From Proales similis (Eukaryota > Rotifera > Eurotatoria > Ploima > Proalidae): a DNA stretch of 64,000 nt. The translations under genes were made by a program, and so were the position numbers. Below are positions 59,805-64,000 of the stretch, one piece after another. How positions within the stretch are numbered: position 1 is the first letter of the stretch; every line of letters starts with the position of its first letter. The stretch is from positions 248,001 to 312,000 of the forward strand of contig JAGVRJ010000001.1 of assembly GCA_019059635.1 (NCBI GenBank). Direction: 5' to 3'. The notes beneath the pieces are model-generated. The model worked only from the letters and a program-made list of their open reading frames with translations. It did no database searches and was not told the DNA's origin.

Positions 59805-62800
59805 TCTTGCAGCGCCTGTCGTTCCTTCTCCCTGGATGGGTGGGGTTGTGGAAAATGTGCTTTCTCTAAACAATACTTTAAAGTGAATATAAACGTATTT
59901 ATGGCGGCGCTGATTGAATGAGGGGCCAAGATGAGGAATATTTGAATCGGAGGGTAGAAACTAGAAATGGAGAAAGATGAGCGCAGCGAAATGGAGGAGA
60001 GAGAGAGCGAAAAAGAAAGCGTGCCGGCGCGGATATGCTCTCTCGCTCGCTAGTGCGCTCTTTCGCTCGACGTCGTCGTCGTCGTCGTCGCCGAGAATAA
60101 TTGCGAGAAGTGACGACAATACGAATATAAAGTGGTTAAATGGCCTGCGCAAATATTTGCTACCACAAGCTCATGGAGGGACACAAGGCTCGTAGATGCG
60201 GGCGCTCATACCTGAATGGACGAGTCAAATCGCTATGACCGGCGCGTCCACTCTGCGTCAATGAGCTGCCTTATTATGATAATGACGGTTAACACTGCTT
60301 CTGGCTACGATCACGATGCCGTTTCCTACTTGGCTACAGCCGAATGCCGATTCGTGCCGGTCAAATTATGGAAAACAAAACGGTCAAAGAGAGAAATAAA
60401 GACCCAACGAGCTGCTGGGACGTTAGTAATCGATCAGTTTGGCGAATAAACGATCAGATCGCGCGCATCGCATGAATGAAGAGCCACTCGACGGAACAAA
60501 GATTGGCGAAGCCTCATTAACTTTTATTATTTAAAACGGCGCGCACACACACACACACACAACTCTCGTCGTCTCCGTTCTAACTGCTTTCGCTCTCTTT
60601 CTCTCACACACATACACTCTCTCTCTCTCTCTTTCTGTGCATGTCTATGAATTCCAGTGCAAACGTCGCCTCTATTACGGGCTTGCGCCTGTTTGCGACG
60701 CGCTATTGGTTGGTTGCCAGTGCGCGCGTTCTGTGTGCAAATGCGTTTAAGCACGCCCATTGCGTTGTGGTCATGCGGTCCGCCGCCCGCACGAGCTGGC
60801 ATTCGCGTTTGTTCTTCAGTTTCCTCCCTGTTAAATAGAAGGTTCGCTCGCTCACCTCGCACGCACAATACACGTCCGGCATCGAAACCTTAATTAAGGC
60901 AAATTTGCTCTCAAACAGCTGATTACACTCGGCACATATTAGCATAATAGGCCGATTATAAATAGAAAGAAGGAGAGAGCGAGTGAGAGAGAGATAATTA
61001 TGGGGAGGTTGTGTGCCGGCCTGAATAGAATATCTTATGCTAAACTTGACGGTCTGGAAACAAGCATCTGGTCCAGAGCGGGCGCTGGTTATAATCAAAT
61101 GTCATTGAGCTCACGCTGAAAGGCGATGAGAGCGGCAAATGAGAAGACTAAATGCGACTTTTGCCTGAGCATGGAATCGCCGAGTCGATGAATTAGTTGA
61201 CAGGAACGGTTTGAAGATAAATCGGTGGTACGATGAAGAGAGAAATTTGCCCGACCAAATATGGACGGCGCCAAAACTGACTGAGGGCTAATCGCATTCG
61301 ATCGCTAGATGGATATACACAGCGGCGAGCAAACACACTCACCATCTCAAGTGGCCCTGTCGGGCAGATTCGATCGATGATAAGAATTAATTAGGCTATG
61401 CGGAGGTTGATCGGCAAAATGGCTGGCTAGCATGCTCGGCTAGAGAAGAGCGTGGAAAGAAACAGCGAGCGAGAGAGCCAAGGCGCCGAAGAGAAGAACG
61501 AGGAGGGGGGGTTGGCTCACTCACACACACACATATACACGCACAGACAGGAACGCTTTGAAAATGCAATTAGTCGAGCTCGAAATCGAATTAGGGATGC
61601 TCGAGAATGGGCGGGCCTAAATTGCGAAACTCGTCAACTGACTGCACTTGACGGCCACCACCACCACTGTCGCGTTGTCCGACAGTAAACAGCATAAAAG
61701 CAAATATATATTTTTGGACGAGGGAGTCAGCTGCCCGCTGAGCCATTCACGCTCTCATGCTCATTATTCTGCGCCTGCTCCCTCATCCCCTTCTCTCTCT
61801 CTCTCTCTCTCGCTCTCTGGTAAATATTTAATAACAACAATAATCTCATTGTGCTCGTTGGTTGCCTTAGTTATGCGCGCTTGTCATCGCGCCTCAAGAG
61901 ACCTGTTTATTTACACAACTCATCGCCGGGTCGCTCATCTAGGCCATCGGGCGGGAAGTGCAGATCGCAATGACTGGCTTAGTCCGTGTTCAAAACATAC
62001 GAGCCGCCCGATTCTGCTGATGCGTCTTGGCTTGCTCGGGCTTGATTCGCGTCGTTCATGCCAACCTTGTTCGTGCGCTGATCGCCTCGAGTCGTGCCTA
62101 ATGATTAATGTCAATCGAGGCTAAAATGTTTCGCTCGCAGCGTGCATGCTGCCAAGTCGACGCTTTTCCGATCTAATTCGCCTGCCTGCCTGCCCGCATC
62201 TAATGTTGTCGATGCTGTATAAAAGGGGTGGATATGGTAATAGCTGCCGATCTCTACGGCCGATGCTGCTGCTGCTGCTGTCGGTGGTGGTGATGGCGGC
62301 TCGGCGAATCCTTTAAATTTATTCAATTTGTGCTACAATGATAATTTTCTGACGATACGATAAGCCGGTTGAGAAATATCGATTGCACTTTTGACCCAGT
62401 CGGAAAAGTGTAGCGAGCGCGCTCAGTCTCCCCTCACGCACACAATCATCAAGTGCTTTGGCATGAGATACGCAGACGCTACACAAACAGCAAACATAGG
62501 TGGTAGAAAACGCGGTAGTGGCAGCGGCAGCAGTGATCCAGTCTAGATTAGGGTTAAATCTGCAAAGCGACTGCTGCCCGAGCTTGAAATTGGGCTTTTT
62601 AATTTCGAACCAGCACATTTTCGCGTCATTCTCGCTCTCAGTTCATTCCCAGGGCAGAAACGGAATCAAGCAGGCAGCAGTTTGAACAAAAGATGTGGAG
62701 GGATGCCATAAATTATAGACGCCTTGAATGTTTATTCGGCAAACGAGTCGGCGGCCGCAATTATGATGATCATGATGATGATGATGAAGGCCCTTGTGCA

Positions 62801-64000
62801 CATACACGCCGCATGTCACTTAAATTGGCGCATGACCGCCCAACTTCAGTTCACTAATTAAACTCAATCGACAACGAGCATCGAGCCGTGTCATTGTAGA
62901 TAAAAAAAAAAGCTCGCTGGAGTATGATGATGATGCTCAACTCCGCCTGAACCTCCTTCACCCTTCTGCATCTGTCCGCCTCAAACCTCTCTCTCTCTCT
63001 CTGTGCGCACCGTCTTTTTTTTTTACTCGCTCTTGTTGGCTCTTAGTTTGTGATTTAAGCCCCATATATTGTTTTCCTTAAGTTTAATTTGCTTGCTCGC
63101 GTACTGAAACCAAGCCATGTCGATCCGATCACTGCATTCGGCCGCTTTTGTTTTCTCAGTCAAACAACAATAACAAGAAGCGAATGATCGTTCATAACCT
63201 CGCTTCTTGAGCTGCCGTGTGCACGAGGAAAATGGAAGGGGGCGGCGTTAAAGCGGGGACCAAGGTCTACCCGTCAACATGCGCTCCTTCTCACGTCAAA
63301 GCAAACTCTAATAAAACTGAACGCGGCTCACAGTCAACGAATGCTCGTTCTATTGGTTCAAATGGCGATATAGAGGCTAAACGCAAAAATGTAAATTAAA
63401 AGCAAGAGCACAGCAAAAACAACAAAAAAAAATGCTTATCGACGCCATTAATTTAATCGACCCTGTGCACCCTTGGCAGCGAAAATTAAAGCTTCTTAGG
63501 AAGGAGGCAATTAGATAAAAGAAGCAGTTGAAACAGACGCATTAGAATCGAGATCTAATATCAGTTTGAGTCCAAATGGCGAAAATAGGCTTTAGCTGCT
63601 GAATGGCTTCTATTCATGCATTTGGATCAAGAGAAACCGATTCTATGTGTGCGTGTGTACCAATTCAAGCGTCGTCGTCGTCGTCGTCGTCGGAGAGAGA
63701 GAGAAAGCAATTCTTAAAAAAGTCAGTTTTAAACCTAGAATCCTGGCGCAATAGAAAGCACCGAGAAGGCTTTTCCTACCGCACCGACCTTTCAATCGTT
63801 GTTTAATCAGTCAGAGAGAATGTGACGGAAAGAACGAAAATGAAAAAAATCGATTGTTCTCGAGCACAGACCTGAACAAACGTCTAGCTGTGCCCACCCT
63901 GTGACTTGCCACTGCCTGGTTCTATCAGTCTGTCTTCCAGGCTGGCATTGTCTGCAAGCTAAAATAGCTTGCCTCTCTCAAGCACATCTCTAATTCTGGC
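59805..64000. other. Non-coding tail of the window
   Basis: 4.2 kb with no open frame that resembles a protein family. Simple repeats: CGT at 60070-60090, CA at 60542-60560, CT at 60616-60632, CT at 61795-61812, a CTG run at 62264-62280, ATG/ATC tract at 62763-62788, CT at 62989-63003, CGT at 63672-63691. Probably the regulatory region or large first intron of a gene outside the window. Confidence 0.5.

Overview
The window is 64 kb of nuclear DNA from an animal with a very compact genome. Genes are bilaterian (SMAD4, afadin, ZO-1, Galpha-q, riboflavin and zinc transporters, a K-Cl cotransporter, SPAG16). They are split by many tiny GT-AG introns, mostly 45-75 bp, and neighbouring start or stop codons are often only 110-430 bp apart. 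No ribosome binding sites, operators or CRISPR arrays are seen. The taxon cannot be fixed from the sequence; a small-genome meiofaunal animal such as a tardigrade would fit, but that is a guess. The gene models were built by hand from splice consensus, reading phase and protein-family likeness.

Layout. 1-1384: 3' end of SMAD4 (+). 3923-9466 and 12635-17310: two junction scaffolds in tandem, afadin and ZO-1 (+). 17665-20956: SLC52 riboflavin transporter and a RING/coiled-coil protein (both -), only 114 bp apart. 21225-22446: secreted Fes-like esterase (+). 24823-26139: Galpha-q (+) with a long pyrimidine-rich 3' flank. 28213-34893: a dense housekeeping block: intronless proprotein convertase (-), UBE2F (+), MRPL10 (-), CHMP1 (-), RRP1 (+). 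35047-38763: two tandem secreted EGF-repeat paralogues (-). 39190-44122: cilium-flavoured block: a coiled-coil protein with an RFX X-box (-), a C7orf57-like protein (-) and SPAG16 (+), the last two head to head. 44268-49522: METTL1 and a KCC-type SLC12A cotransporter (-). 50635-52896: an intronless gene that looks like a NERD-type nuclease fused to a superfamily-1 helicase-like ATPase (+). 53923-56648: ZIP4/12-like zinc transporter (+). 58416-59804: an unrecognised Ser-rich protein (-). The last 4 kb hold only low-complexity non-coding sequence.

Most notable points: (i) the nuclease-ATPase gene, with an X-box-like site 74 bp before its ATG and an 11-bp perfect hairpin on its stop codon; (ii) nearly the same X-box 76 bp before an unknown coiled-coil gene; (iii) a 7-nt microexon kept in both EGF paralogues, and a phase-1 hydrophobic exon present in only one; (iv) a 13-nt microexon in UBE2F, a GC-AG intron in Galpha-q and candidate 28-29 nt introns; (v) afadin and ZO-1, known binding partners, lying side by side.
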